DNA of 64,000 nucleotides from Halopseudomonas phragmitis (GCF_002056295.1 NZ_CP020100.1:3557501-3621500); one strand, 5' to 3'. Numbered from the stretch's first letter, positions 17,737 through 27,649 are shown. The notes: generated by a model from the letters alone, not told the origin. Numbers and translations are program-made.

Positions 17737-18459
17737 CTAGGCCTTGCCGGCCGATACGGCGTTATCGTTGAACCCGACCCAATGCACCGGCACCGCCTGC
17801 TCTTCACGCGGTTTGCCCGGTGCCCGGCTGGTGCCGCAGGCACCCTGGCTGTCGCCATTGAGGAAGGTCACTTCCTCTTCCTGCCAGTCCCGGTCGAGTG
17901 CTTCCAGACTGTGATCGGGCTGGCCCGGTTCGATACCGGCGGTGGCCGTTTCCGGCTCACACCCGGCAATCTGCAACAGCGCCTGCAAGCAAGCGGCATA
18001 GTCCGACTCACGCTCGGCCAACCGGGCAGCCAGCAGCGCCAGCAGGTGCTGTACGTCGGCCAGACCTTCGCGGGCCTCCAGATCCTCTCGACTGGCAAGA
18101 AACTCCAGGTACAGCGGGATGTAGTCCGGCAGCTCCTTGACCCCGATGGCAAAACCGGCAGCCTCGTACTGGGCCATCAGATCGACCATCGCCTGACCGC
18201 GATCGCGCGACTCGCCATGCACATGCTCGAACAGCAACAGCGACAGGTAGCGGCCACGCTCGAACAGCTCGGTCCAGGCTTCCTGCACGTCCAGCAATGG
18301 CTGGCCAGCAACACGCTCCAGCAGCGCCTGCAGGGCCTGACGCTGGGCCGGGCTGACCTCCCGGGCAGCGGCAATCGCTTGGTTCAGCTCATCCCGGGCC
18401 GCCTGGACGGCGGCCTCGGGGTAATCGAGCAACAGGGAAATTACCTTGAGAATTCGCAT
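17737..18459 (-). CDS. narJ: Nitrate reductase assembly chaperone NarJ
   Basis: A 240-residue TorD/NarJ-type chaperone needed to insert the molybdenum and iron-sulfur cofactors into NarG before membrane attachment. Family marks are LLDYPEAAVQ at the N terminus, YLSLLLFEHVHGESRDRGQAMVDLM, and KELPDYIPLYLEFLA. It starts two bases after narH. Length matches the Pseudomonas protein; the C-terminal tail is less conserved, as usual. Confidence 0.95.
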   Translation of the reverse strand: MRILKVISLLLDYPEAAVQAARDELNQAIAAAREVSPAQRQALQALLERVAGQPLLDVQEAWTELFERGRYLSLLLFEHVHGESRDRGQAMVDLMAQYEAAGFAIGVKELPDYIPLYLEFLASREDLEAREGLADVQHLLALLAARLAERESDYAACLQALLQIAGCEPETATAGIEPGQPDHSLEALDRDWQEEEVTFLNGDSQGACGTSRAPGKPREEQAVPVHWVGFNDNAVSAGKA

Positions 18460-18461
18460 GT

Positions 18462-20000
18462 TCAGTTCTCCCAGATCTGCACGGTCTTGAGCACGTCACG
18501 GCGGCTGGCCTTCTTGCCACCGAACATGTTGACCTCGGAACTGCCATTGCAGCCGCTGCCGAAGCTGAAGCCACAACCATTGCGCTCGGCAAAGACTTCG
18601 CTCAGCGCCTCTTCGCGGTGCGCGGTGGGGATCACGTAGCGGTCCTCGTAGTTGGCAATCGCCAGATAGCGGTACATGTCTTCGGCCAGCGCCTTGGTCA
18701 GACCCACCTCTTGCAGTGCCTTGAGGTCTTCCACCCCGTCGACCTGCTGGGCCCGCTTGTACACGCGCATGGCCAGCAGGCGCTTGAGCGCCAGCTTGAC
18801 CGGCGCTTCATCACCGGCAGTCAGCAGGTTGGCCAGATAGCGCAGCGGAATGCGCAGGCTGTCGACATCCGGCAGAATGCCGTTCATCCCGACCTTGCCA
18901 GCCTCGGCTGCATTCTGGATCGGCGACAGCGGCGGCACGTACCAGACCATCGGCAGCGTGCGGTATTCCGGGTGCAGCGGCAGCGCCAGCTTCCAGTCCA
19001 CCGCCAGCTTGTACACCGGCGATTGCTGAGCCGCCTCAATCACCGACATCGGCACGCCATCGGCCAGCGCCTGCTTGATCACCTTGGGATCATGCGGATC
19101 AAGGAAAATCTCCAGTTGCTTCTGGTACAGGTCCTGCTCGTTCGGGGTACTGGCCACCTCATGAATCCGGTCGGCGTCGTACAGCAGTACGCCGAGGTAG
19201 CGAATCCGGCCAACACAGGTTTCCGAGCAGACGGTCGGCATGCCCGACTCGATCCGCGGATAACAGAAAATGCACTTCTCGGATTTGCCGCTCTTCCAGT
19301 TGAAGTAGATCTTCTTGTACGGGCAGCCGCTGATGCACATGCGCCAGCCGCGGCACTTTTCCTGGTCGATCAGGACGATGCCATCCTCTTCGCGCTTATA
19401 GATCGCGCCACTCGGGCAGGCGGCCGCACAGGCCGGGTTCAGGCAGTGCTCGCACAGACGCGGCAAGTACATCATGAAGGTGTTTTCATACTCACCATAG
19501 ATGTCGGCCTGGACCTGGTCGAAGTTCTTGTCCTTGCGCCGTTTGGCGAACTCGGTGCCAAGAATTTCTTCCCAGTTCGGGCCCCATTCGATCTTCTCCA
19601 TGCGCTTGCCGGAAATCGCCGAACGCGGCCTGGCGGTCGGCTGGTGGGCCGACTCGGGTGCGGTGTGCAGATGCTGGTAGTCAAAATCGAACGGCTCGTA
19701 GTAGTCGTCGATGGTCGGCATGTCGGGGTTGGCGAAGATGTTCGCCAGCACCCGGAACTTGCCACCGATCTTCGGGTTGATCGAGCCGTCCTTGTTGCGT
19801 ACCCAGCCACCCTTCCACTTGTCCTGGTTCTCCCACTCCTTGGGATAGCCAATGCCGGGTTTGGTCTCGACGTTGTTGAACCAGGCGTACTCCATACCTT
19901 CACGGCTGGTCCATACGTTCTTGCAGGTAATCGAGCAGGTATGGCAGCCAATGCACTTGTCCAGGTTCAGCACCATGCCCACTTGTGAACGAATCTTCAT
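18462..20000 (-). CDS. narH: Respiratory nitrate reductase beta subunit NarH
   Basis: A 512-residue iron-sulfur subunit that wires NarI to NarG. Cysteine groups for three 4Fe-4S clusters and one 3Fe-4S cluster are present: CIGCHTCSITCK near the N terminus, CEHCLNPACAAACP, CRGWRMCISGCPYKK (where a tryptophan replaces a cysteine to make the 3Fe-4S site, as in E. coli), and CIFCYPR. The start MKIRSQVGM was chosen because GAGGAG lies just upstream and it matches the family; a longer open frame runs into narG. It starts ten bases after narG. Confidence 0.96.
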   Translation of the reverse strand: MKIRSQVGMVLNLDKCIGCHTCSITCKNVWTSREGMEYAWFNNVETKPGIGYPKEWENQDKWKGGWVRNKDGSINPKIGGKFRVLANIFANPDMPTIDDYYEPFDFDYQHLHTAPESAHQPTARPRSAISGKRMEKIEWGPNWEEILGTEFAKRRKDKNFDQVQADIYGEYENTFMMYLPRLCEHCLNPACAAACPSGAIYKREEDGIVLIDQEKCRGWRMCISGCPYKKIYFNWKSGKSEKCIFCYPRIESGMPTVCSETCVGRIRYLGVLLYDADRIHEVASTPNEQDLYQKQLEIFLDPHDPKVIKQALADGVPMSVIEAAQQSPVYKLAVDWKLALPLHPEYRTLPMVWYVPPLSPIQNAAEAGKVGMNGILPDVDSLRIPLRYLANLLTAGDEAPVKLALKRLLAMRVYKRAQQVDGVEDLKALQEVGLTKALAEDMYRYLAIANYEDRYVIPTAHREEALSEVFAERNGCGFSFGSGCNGSSEVNMFGGKKASRRDVLKTVQIWEN

Positions 20001-20010
20001 GGCTGTCTCC

Positions 20011-23000
20011 TCAGTCGATATCACGCGGCAAGGGTTGCGGCAGAGCGTCGCCGCCCAGTCCGCCATGTTCGGCACCATCCAGCCAGTCGACCTTGCTCAT
20101 CTTGCGTACCACAACGAACTCGTCACGGTTGCAGCCCACGGTGCCGTAGTAGTTGAAACCATAGGCCTGCTGGGCATAGCCACCGATCATGTGAGTCGGC
20201 TTGAGCACCACCCGGGTGACCGAGTTGTGGTGACCGCCACGAGTACCGGTCATTTCACTGCCCGGCATGTTCACGATCCGTTCCTGGGCGTGGTACATCA
20301 TCACCATGCCCTCCTTGACCCGTTGACTGACCACCGCCCGGGCGACCAGCGCACCGTTGGCGTTGAAGCACTCGACCCAGTCGTTGTCTTCGATACCGGC
20401 TTTTTGGGCATCGATTTCCGACAGCCAGATGATCGGCCCACCCCGACTGAGAGTGAGCATGATCAGGTTGTCCGAGTAGGTGCTGTGGATGCCCCACTTC
20501 TGGTGCGGGGTGATCCAGTTCAGCACGATCTCGGTATTGCCGTTGGGCTTCTTGCCCTTGACGTACTCAATGGTGCGGGTGTTGATCGGCGGGCGATAAC
20601 TCATCAGCTGCTCACCGAACGCCTGCATCCACGGGTGATCCTGATAGAACTGCTGACGACCGGTGATGGTGCGCCATGGAATCAGCTCGTGGACGTTGGT
20701 GTAGCCGGCGTTGTAACTGACCTTCTCGTCTTCCAGGCCAGACCAGGTCGGGCTGGAAATGATCTTGCGCGGCTGCGCCTGAATGTCACGGAAGCGGATC
20801 GCTTCGTGCTCCTTGGCCAGTGCCAGATGGGTGTGATCGCGACCGGTGAATTTCGACAGTGCCGCCCAGGCCTTGACCGCCACATGACCATTGGTCTCGG
20901 GTGCCAGGCTGAGTACGACCTCGGCAGCATCAATGGCAGTATTGATCTGTGGCCGGCCCTGGCTGACACCCTCTTCCTGCACCACATGGTTGAGCTTGCC
21001 GAGGAACTCGACCTCATGCTCGGTATTCCAGCCGATCCCCTTGCCACCGTTACCCAGCTTGTCCAGCAGCGGCCCAAGCGAGGTGAACTTCTTGTAGGTG
21101 TTGGGGTAGTCACGCTCGACCACCATCATGTTCGGGCAGTTCTTGCCCGGTACCGGCGCTTCACCGGCGGTTTTCCAATCCGTACCACCGAACGGCTGAG
21201 CCAGTTCGCCGGGGCTGTCATGCAGCAGCGGCACGGTGACCAGATCCTGTTCGACCCCAAGCACACCCTCGGCCACCTGGGAAAACTTCTTGGCGATGGC
21301 CTTGTAGATTTCCCAGTCCGACTTCGACTCCCAGGCCGGGTCCGCCGCCTGCGACAGCGGATGGATGAACGGGTGCATGTCCGAGGTGTTGAGATCGTCC
21401 TTTTCGTACCAGGTGGCGGTCGGCAGCACGATGTCCGAATACACGCAGGTACTGGACATGCGGAAGTCCAGCGTGGTGACCAGATCCAGCTTGCCGATCG
21501 CACCCTCATCGACCCACTCGGCCTCATGTGGCTTGAAGCCGTCTCGCTTGCCCAGATCCTCGTTGAGCACGCCATGCTTCTCAGCGCCCAGCAGGTACTT
21601 GAGCATGTACTCATGGCCCTTGCCGGAGCTGCCCAGCAGGTTGGAGCGCCAGATGAACAGGTTGCGCGGGAAGTTGTCCGGGTTATCGGGCTGCTCACAG
21701 GCGAACTTCAGACTGCCGTCCTGCAACGATTGCAGTACATAGTCCTTCGGCTCCAGGCCTTTGGCTGCCGCTTCACGGCAGATCTGCAGCGGGTTGCGAT
21801 TGAGCTGCGGCGCGCTGGGCAACCAGCCGGCACGTTCGGCGCGGACGTTGTAATCGAGCATGTGCTCGGGGAACTGGCTCTTGTCGGCCAAGGGTGAGAG
21901 CACTTCATGAATGCTCATCTTCTCGTGGCGCCACTGCGAGCTGTGGTTGTAGAAGAAGCTGGTGCTGTTCATTTGCCGCGGCGGACGGCTCCAGTCCAGG
22001 CCGAAGGCCAGTGGCAGCCAGCCACACTGCGGGCGCAGTTTTTCCTGACCCACGTAGTGCGCCCAGCCACCCCCGGTCTGACCCACGCAACCGCACAACA
22101 TCAGCATGTTGATCAGGCCGCGGTAGTTCATGTCCATGTGGTACCAGTGGTTCATCGCCGCACCGACGATAATCATCGACCGGCCATGGGTCTTGTCGGC
22201 GGTATCGGCGAACTCGCGGGCGATCTGGATCACCTTCTCACGCGCAACACCGGTGATCTGCTCCTGCCAGGCCGGGGTGCCGGGAACGCTGGCATCGTCG
22301 TAGCTGCTGGCAACGTTGCCACCACCCAGGCCACGATCAATCCCCAGACCGGCGGCCTGAATATCAAATACCGTGGCGACCTTGACCGCCCGGCCGTCAC
22401 CCAGGGTCAGGCTGCGGGCCGGCACCCGGCGCAACTGAATTTCCTCGCCCTCGACGTGCTGGAAATGCTCGTGCAGTTGGCCGCCAAAATACGGGAAGGC
22501 CACCTCGACCGCTTCGCCGCCATCGAGCTGTGACAGTTGCAACTCGACATCGCGGCCGTCACGCCCTTCACGGGCCTCGATATTCCATTTTCCGGACTCG
22601 CCCCAGCGATAACCGATCGAACCCAACGGCGACACCAGCTCACCGGTCGGGCCGTCAACCGCCACGGTTTTCCACTCGGGATTGTTGTCCTGGCCAAGCT
22701 TGCCATCCAGATCGGAGGCGCGCAGGAACCGGGTCGGCTGATAGCCGCCGGCCAGGGGCTCAAGCAGCACCAGCATTGGCAGGTCGGTATAGCGGCGCAC
22801 ATAGTCGGTGAAATAGGCGCTGGGTTTTTCCAGGTGAAATTCCTTGAAGATCACATGGTTCATGGCCTGGGCCAGCGCCGCATCGGTGCCCTGCTTGGGG
22901 TTGAGCCACAGGTCGGTGAGCTTGGCCACCTCGGAGTAGTCCGGGGTTACCGCCACGGTCTTGGTGCCCTTGTAGCGCACCTCAGTGAAGAAGTGCGCAT

Positions 23001-23787
23001 CCGGGGTCCGGGTCTGCGGTACGTTGGAACCCCAGGCAATGATGTAGTTGGAGTTGTACCAGTCGGCCGACTCCGGCACGTCGGTCTGCTCGCCCCAGAC
23101 CATCGGCGAGGCCGGCGGCAGGTCGCAGTACCAGTCGTAGAAGCTCATGCACACCCCGCCAATCAGCGACAGGTAGCGGCTGCCGGCGGCGTAGCTGATC
23201 ATCGACATGGCCGGAATCGGTGAGAAACCAATCACCCGATCCGGGCCGTACTGCTTGATGGTATAGACGTTGGCAGCGGCGATGATCTCGGTCACTTCCT
23301 CCCAGCTGGAGCGCACAAAGCCGCCCAGACCACGCTTGCTCTTGTACGAGCGGGACTTGGCCGGATCCTCGACAATACTGGCCCAGGCCTCGACCGGGGT
23401 CTTGCCCGCCCGGGCCTCACGCCAGAGTTTGAGCAGCGACTTGCGCACCTTGGGATACTTGACCCGGTTGGCGCTGTAGATATACCAGCTGTAGCTGGCA
23501 CCGCGCGGGCAACCACGGGGCTCGTGGTTGGGCAGGTCCGGACGGGTGCGCGGATAGTCGGTCTGCTGGGTTTCCCAGGTGATCAGGCCGTTCTTGACGT
23601 AGATCTTCCAGGAACAGGACCCGGTACAGTTGACCCCGTGGGTCGAGCGGACGATTTTGTCGTACTGCCAACGCGCACGGTAGACGTTCTCCCAGTCACG
23701 CGACTCCTCGCGGGTCTCGCCGTGACCGTCAGCGAATTCGCCCTGCTTCCTCTTGAAGAAGCGCAGTTGATCGAGCAGATGGCTCAT
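20011..23787 (-). CDS. narG: Respiratory nitrate reductase alpha subunit NarG
   Basis: A 1258-residue catalytic subunit carrying the bis-MGD molybdenum cofactor and the FS0 cluster. The FS0 ligands are His50, Cys54 and Cys58 in STHGVNCTGSCSW, plus Cys93 in RGCPRGASYSW. SFYDWYCDLPPASPMVWGEQ is the segment with the molybdenum-ligand aspartate of membrane-bound Nar. There is no twin-arginine signal, so the site faces the cytoplasm. The start MSHLLDQ was taken because GAGGAG lies upstream and it matches Pseudomonas NarG; length is as expected. It reduces nitrate to nitrite with NarH and NarI. Confidence 0.97.
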   Translation of the reverse strand: MSHLLDQLRFFKRKQGEFADGHGETREESRDWENVYRARWQYDKIVRSTHGVNCTGSCSWKIYVKNGLITWETQQTDYPRTRPDLPNHEPRGCPRGASYSWYIYSANRVKYPKVRKSLLKLWREARAGKTPVEAWASIVEDPAKSRSYKSKRGLGGFVRSSWEEVTEIIAAANVYTIKQYGPDRVIGFSPIPAMSMISYAAGSRYLSLIGGVCMSFYDWYCDLPPASPMVWGEQTDVPESADWYNSNYIIAWGSNVPQTRTPDAHFFTEVRYKGTKTVAVTPDYSEVAKLTDLWLNPKQGTDAALAQAMNHVIFKEFHLEKPSAYFTDYVRRYTDLPMLVLLEPLAGGYQPTRFLRASDLDGKLGQDNNPEWKTVAVDGPTGELVSPLGSIGYRWGESGKWNIEAREGRDGRDVELQLSQLDGGEAVEVAFPYFGGQLHEHFQHVEGEEIQLRRVPARSLTLGDGRAVKVATVFDIQAAGLGIDRGLGGGNVASSYDDASVPGTPAWQEQITGVAREKVIQIAREFADTADKTHGRSMIIVGAAMNHWYHMDMNYRGLINMLMLCGCVGQTGGGWAHYVGQEKLRPQCGWLPLAFGLDWSRPPRQMNSTSFFYNHSSQWRHEKMSIHEVLSPLADKSQFPEHMLDYNVRAERAGWLPSAPQLNRNPLQICREAAAKGLEPKDYVLQSLQDGSLKFACEQPDNPDNFPRNLFIWRSNLLGSSGKGHEYMLKYLLGAEKHGVLNEDLGKRDGFKPHEAEWVDEGAIGKLDLVTTLDFRMSSTCVYSDIVLPTATWYEKDDLNTSDMHPFIHPLSQAADPAWESKSDWEIYKAIAKKFSQVAEGVLGVEQDLVTVPLLHDSPGELAQPFGGTDWKTAGEAPVPGKNCPNMMVVERDYPNTYKKFTSLGPLLDKLGNGGKGIGWNTEHEVEFLGKLNHVVQEEGVSQGRPQINTAIDAAEVVLSLAPETNGHVAVKAWAALSKFTGRDHTHLALAKEHEAIRFRDIQAQPRKIISSPTWSGLEDEKVSYNAGYTNVHELIPWRTITGRQQFYQDHPWMQAFGEQLMSYRPPINTRTIEYVKGKKPNGNTEIVLNWITPHQKWGIHSTYSDNLIMLTLSRGGPIIWLSEIDAQKAGIEDNDWVECFNANGALVARAVVSQRVKEGMVMMYHAQERIVNMPGSEMTGTRGGHHNSVTRVVLKPTHMIGGYAQQAYGFNYYGTVGCNRDEFVVVRKMSKVDWLDGAEHGGLGGDALPQPLPRDID

Positions 23788-23866
23788 GGTGGTTCTCCTC
23801 ATTCCGAACGGATAAGCCGTTCAGTGGCTATCGGGATTGCTAGCGGAACTGCTGCCGTTTTTTGCT

Positions 23867-25363
23867 TTATTTGATCGTCACTTCCTGTTGACGGAGGGCC
23901 TCAAGCTCACGATCCACCGAGGACACGTAGTACTCCTCGGAGAACGCCCCCTCAGGTTCCTTGAGCCAGACAAAACAGAGGGCGAAGCTGATGAAGGCCC
24001 CGGCGGCAATGATCATGAAGAACTGCGACGGGGATACGAACGTATAGAGAGTAAGGTAGCAGACCGCCCCGACATTGCCATACGCGCCCGCCATCCCCGA
24101 GATTTGCCCGGTGATGCGCCGCTTGATCGAGGGGATGATGCCGAAGGTCGCGCCCTCAGCCCCCTGCACGAATACCGAGCAGGCCACAGTCACCGCCACG
24201 GCAACCAGCAACGGCCACTTCTCGCTCATCAGCCCCATCATCAGGAAGCCGACACCGATACCGAACATGTAGGCCAGCATCACGAAGCGGCGATTACCCA
24301 AACGGTCGGACACCAGCCCGCCCATTGGTCGGGCAACCAGATTGACGAAGGCGAACGAGGCGGCAATGATCCCGGCGGTTGTCGGAGTCAGCCCCCAGGT
24401 CAATTCGAAGAACATCGGCAGCATCGACACCACCGCCAGCTCGGCACCGAAGTTGGCGAAATAGGTCGAGTTCAGCGCGGCGACGCTGTTGAACGGATAC
24501 TTGTCATCCTCCGGCACGCCCTTCTTCAGGATCGGCACGTTGACCCGCAGGATCTGGATGATCTGGTACAGCACCACCAGGGCAATCACCACGTAGCAGA
24601 CCGTTGCGCCGGTTGCTGACAGGTAGCCCATGTCCTCAATCCGCCAGACCAGGATGCCCAGCACGCCGACCATGGGGATGGTCCAGAGAATCAGCTTGAT
24701 CATGTCGGCCCAGGTACTGACCTCCATGGCACTGGCCTTCTTCGGCTTGTGATGCACGGTACCGGGCGGGCCGTCGGAAATCGCAAACCAGTAGTAGACC
24801 CCGTAGGCCGCCATGATCAGCGCCGAGCTGGCAATCGCCCAGCGCCAGCCTTCCGGACCGCCGAAGATATGGATCGCGATAGCCGGCAGGCTCATGGCTG
24901 CAGCAGCCGAACCGAAGTTGCCCCAGCCGGCATAGAAGCCTTCGGCAAAACCGATGTCCTTGGGCTTGAACCACATGGCGGTCATGTGGATGCCGACCAC
25001 AAAACTGGCGCCAATCGAGCTGAGCACCAGGCGTGATACCAGCAGTTGTACGCGGCTGTCACCAAAGGCGAAGAACAGCGCCGGCAGCGCCATCACCACC
25101 AGCAGCACCGAGAACACCCGGCGCGGCCCCCAACGGTCCAGCGCCATCCCGACGATGATCCGCGCCGGGATCGTCAGCGCCACGTTGGCAATGGCAAACA
25201 GCTTGATATCGTCCGGGGTCAGCCAGTCGAGGCTTTTCAGCATGCTCGACGCCAGCGGCGCCATGCCGAACCAGACGAAGAAAGTGATGTAGAAAGCGAT
25301 CCAGGTCAGATGCAGCGCCCTGATTTCCGGATTCTTCCACTTGAACACATCAGCAACTTTCAT
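23867..25363 (-). CDS. narK1: NarK family nitrate/nitrite transporter (first to narG)
   Basis: A 498-residue major facilitator of the nitrate/nitrite porter family with twelve membrane helices. The two nitrate-signature helices are AGWGNFGSAAAAMSLPAI and SGMAGAYGNVGAVCYLTLY, and the MFS loop is GMALDRWGPRRV. It sits 79 bases upstream of narG in the same operon. Whether it works as a nitrate/proton symporter or a nitrate/nitrite antiporter cannot be settled here; the symbol follows the usual gene order. Confidence 0.88.
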   Translation of the reverse strand: MKVADVFKWKNPEIRALHLTWIAFYITFFVWFGMAPLASSMLKSLDWLTPDDIKLFAIANVALTIPARIIVGMALDRWGPRRVFSVLLVVMALPALFFAFGDSRVQLLVSRLVLSSIGASFVVGIHMTAMWFKPKDIGFAEGFYAGWGNFGSAAAAMSLPAIAIHIFGGPEGWRWAIASSALIMAAYGVYYWFAISDGPPGTVHHKPKKASAMEVSTWADMIKLILWTIPMVGVLGILVWRIEDMGYLSATGATVCYVVIALVVLYQIIQILRVNVPILKKGVPEDDKYPFNSVAALNSTYFANFGAELAVVSMLPMFFELTWGLTPTTAGIIAASFAFVNLVARPMGGLVSDRLGNRRFVMLAYMFGIGVGFLMMGLMSEKWPLLVAVAVTVACSVFVQGAEGATFGIIPSIKRRITGQISGMAGAYGNVGAVCYLTLYTFVSPSQFFMIIAAGAFISFALCFVWLKEPEGAFSEEYYVSSVDRELEALRQQEVTIK

Positions 25364-25383
25364 GTTCCGTTACTCCTTGCAAC

Positions 25384-25842
25384 TCAGGGGCAAGCCTGGA
25401 TCAGCACCGGGCACGGAGCCCGGCGCGCCAGGAAGGCACTGACACTGCCAAAAGTCATGTAGTCGAGTTCATCGACCAGCAGATTGAGCGAGCGCGATAT
25501 GAAGCCACCGTCCGGCTCGTTGCTGTGACGGGCAATCACCAGCAGGTCGGGCTTCTTGTGCTCGGCAGCCTTGAGGATCATCTTGCGGGCGTCGCCTTCG
25601 GCCAGAATCACATCGGCATTGAGGCCGGCCTGACCGACCCGCTCGGCCGCCTCGCGCAGAAAGCCCTGGAACTCGGCGCGTTGCTGGCTGAACAGTTCGG
25701 AACTGGCGTCACTGGTGTCCAACGAGCCTTCAACCACCCCGATCAGCATGATCAGCGGGTCGAGCGGCTTGAACATGGCGATGGTGGCATCCAGCGCCTT
25801 GCGGGAATTACGTGAGTTGTCGTAAGCGATCATGATTCTCAT
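25384..25842 (-). CDS. Universal stress protein family (UspA-like)
   Basis: A 152-residue Usp fold with the N-terminal MIAYDNSRNSRKALDATIAMF strand-helix and the C-terminal DLLVIARHSNEP and APCPVLIQ segments. The G-2x-G-9x-G-S/T ATP motif is not clearly kept (around FISRSLNLLVDELDYMTFGSVSAFL), so nucleotide binding is uncertain. It stands between two narK genes in the nar operon, 20 bases before narK1 and 13 after narK2, and should be induced under nitrate respiration. Usp proteins in Pseudomonas are known to help anaerobic survival. Confidence 0.85.
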   Translation of the reverse strand: MRIMIAYDNSRNSRKALDATIAMFKPLDPLIMLIGVVEGSLDTSDASSELFSQQRAEFQGFLREAAERVGQAGLNADVILAEGDARKMILKAAEHKKPDLLVIARHSNEPDGGFISRSLNLLVDELDYMTFGSVSAFLARRAPCPVLIQACP

Positions 25843-25855
25843 GGTCTGTCTCCGC

Positions 25856-27457
25856 TCAGGGGTTCTTCACATAGGCATTGCGGCGCAGGTAGAACCACCA
25901 GTTGAGAACCAGGCACAGGGCGTAGAACACCGCGAACCCGTACATGGCCACCTCCGGGGTGCCGGCCTTGACCTGCTCACCAATCACGATCGGGGCAACG
26001 AAGGAGCCGTAAGCGGCCACCGCCGAGGTCCAGCCCAGTACCGGGCCAGCCTTCTCGCGGTCGTAGATCACACCGATGGTGCGGAAGGTCGAACCGTTAC
26101 CGATGCCGCTGGCAGCGAACAGCACCAGGAACAGCACCAGGAACAGGAAGAAGTACTGCTCAGGCTGGCTGGAGCTGTAGGCCTGCTGCAGCACGTAGCC
26201 GACCGCCACCGAGGCTGCGACCATCACCACCGAGATCACCTGGGTGACAATCGAGCCGCCAACCTTGTCAGAGATCCAGCCACCCAGCGGGCGGATCAGC
26301 GCACCGATGAACGGGCCAATCCAGGCATAGGTCAGCGCGCTGGGCGCATTGGGGTTGGCCACCCGGGTTATCGTGCCGTCGGCTGCCACCTCGGTAACGA
26401 AGCCGAAGATCACCGTGATTGACAACGGCAGCGCCATCGAGAAGCCAATGAAGGAGCCGAAGGTAAGGATGTACAGCACGCTCATCGACCAGGTGTGCTT
26501 GTCGCGGAAGATCGCGAACTGGCGCTTGATGTTCGGCTGAATGCTGCCCGGCAGCAGCCGCAACAAGCCCAGGGTCAGCCCCATGATCAGGATCATGGTC
26601 AGCCACATATTGAGTACACCCAGCCCCACCGGAGCCGGCAGATACAGATACAGGCCCACCGCAGCGGCAATGAAGCCCACGCCGTACAGGCCAAGAATTT
26701 TGCCGAAAGCACCCAGGGCGCTGCCCGGATTCGGGGTAATTGGCTCAAGGTTGTTCATGCCGAACCAGCCGGCAAACGCCAGCGGAATCAGAAACACCAG
26801 CCAGACCCAACCGGCGTTCTGAATCCAGGTTTCAGTCCCGGCCGGAATTCGTCCGATCAAAGTGCCGCTGTCCTGGGTCAGCACCATGGAACCACCGGCA
26901 AAAGCTCCAAACACCCCGGCGGTCATTACCAGCGGAATCAGAATCTGCATGGTGGTCACCCCGAAATTGCCCAGCCCGGCATTCAGGCCCAGGGCCAGAC
27001 CCTGCTGGTTCTTCGGGAAGAAACCGCTGATGTTGCTCATCGAGCAGGCGAAGTTGCCGCCGCCGATACCCGAGAGAAAGGCCAGCAACTGAAACACCCA
27101 CAACGGCGTATTGGGATTTTGCAGCGCCATGCCAGCACCCGCGGCCGGAATCATCAGCAGCGCGGTGGTCAGAAAGATGGTGTTGCGACCGCCAGCGATG
27201 CGGATCATGAACGAGGCCGGAATCCGCAGGGTCGCCCCGGTCAGGCCGGCGATGGCGGTCAGGGTGAACAGTTCAGCCGGAGCAAAGGGAAAGCCCAGGT
27301 TGATCATCTGAACGGTGACGATGCCCCACATCAGCCAGATGGCGAACCCCATCAGCAGACTTGGGATAGAAATCCATAGATTGCGGTTGGCAATTTTCTT
27401 GCCGGTGGACTCCCAGAAAACCGGTTCCTCCACATCCCATTTCTTGATCATGCTCAT
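25856..27457 (-). CDS. narK2: NarK2-type nitrate/nitrite transporter, first gene of the nar operon
   Basis: A 533-residue MFS transporter of the NarK2 type, associated with nitrate/nitrite exchange in denitrifiers. The N terminus (DVEEPVFWESTGKKIANRNLWISIP) and signature helices GIGGGNFACSMSNISGFFP and GWTSAVAAYGSFVAP are typical. It is longer than P. aeruginosa NarK2 through an extra hydrophobic stretch in the middle (about residues 255-330). ATG at 27457 is preceded by AGAGGA; a second ATG two codons later is possible. It heads the narK2-usp-narK1-GHJI-ppi-moaA operon, behind an FNR box. Confidence 0.9.
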   Translation of the reverse strand: MSMIKKWDVEEPVFWESTGKKIANRNLWISIPSLLMGFAIWLMWGIVTVQMINLGFPFAPAELFTLTAIAGLTGATLRIPASFMIRIAGGRNTIFLTTALLMIPAAGAGMALQNPNTPLWVFQLLAFLSGIGGGNFACSMSNISGFFPKNQQGLALGLNAGLGNFGVTTMQILIPLVMTAGVFGAFAGGSMVLTQDSGTLIGRIPAGTETWIQNAGWVWLVFLIPLAFAGWFGMNNLEPITPNPGSALGAFGKILGLYGVGFIAAAVGLYLYLPAPVGLGVLNMWLTMILIMGLTLGLLRLLPGSIQPNIKRQFAIFRDKHTWSMSVLYILTFGSFIGFSMALPLSITVIFGFVTEVAADGTITRVANPNAPSALTYAWIGPFIGALIRPLGGWISDKVGGSIVTQVISVVMVAASVAVGYVLQQAYSSSQPEQYFFLFLVLFLVLFAASGIGNGSTFRTIGVIYDREKAGPVLGWTSAVAAYGSFVAPIVIGEQVKAGTPEVAMYGFAVFYALCLVLNWWFYLRRNAYVKNP

Positions 27458-27541
27458 GGCGCATCCTCTGTCTGGTGCAAGTCGGGACCGGCCATACCGG
27501 CTCCATGGCTCGCACGCTAAGGGGATGTGGCCTGGCAAAAC

Positions 27542-27555
27542 TTGATCTGGATCAA
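27542..27555. promoter_or_regulatory. Perfect FNR/ANR/Dnr box of the narK2GHJI operon
   Basis: TTGATCTGGATCAA matches the FNR consensus at all ten positions. Its centre is 92 bases upstream of the narK2 ATG; a site at -41.5 predicts a start of transcription near 27507 and a leader of about 50 bases. It lies in the 326-base gap between narK2 and narX. Confidence 0.85.
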
Positions 27556-27592
27556 CACGACCATTTCGCACAGGCGAGCAAAATCGGGCTCA

Positions 27593-27613
27593 TACCTCTT
27601 TTTGGATACCTAT
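27593..27613. promoter_or_regulatory. Two NarL heptamers upstream of narK2
   Basis: TACCTCT (27593-27599) and TACCTAT (27607-27613) both fit the NarL heptamer TACYNMT and are direct repeats 14 bases apart, 45-65 bases upstream of the FNR box. With the encoded NarXL pair beside them they are probable nitrate-response sites. Confidence 0.6.
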
Positions 27614-27636
27614 TTAAAACAAAATAAATCCATTAA

Positions 27637-27649
27637 AATCAAACAATTA
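27637..27649. promoter_or_regulatory. IHF site in the narK2-narX intergenic region
   Basis: AATCAAACAATTA matches the IHF consensus WATCAANNNNTTR at every defined position and lies in an AT-rich stretch (27600-27660) between the NarL heptamers and narX. In P. aeruginosa the narK1 promoter needs Anr, NarL and IHF, and the three sites occur here in a workable order. Confidence 0.6.
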
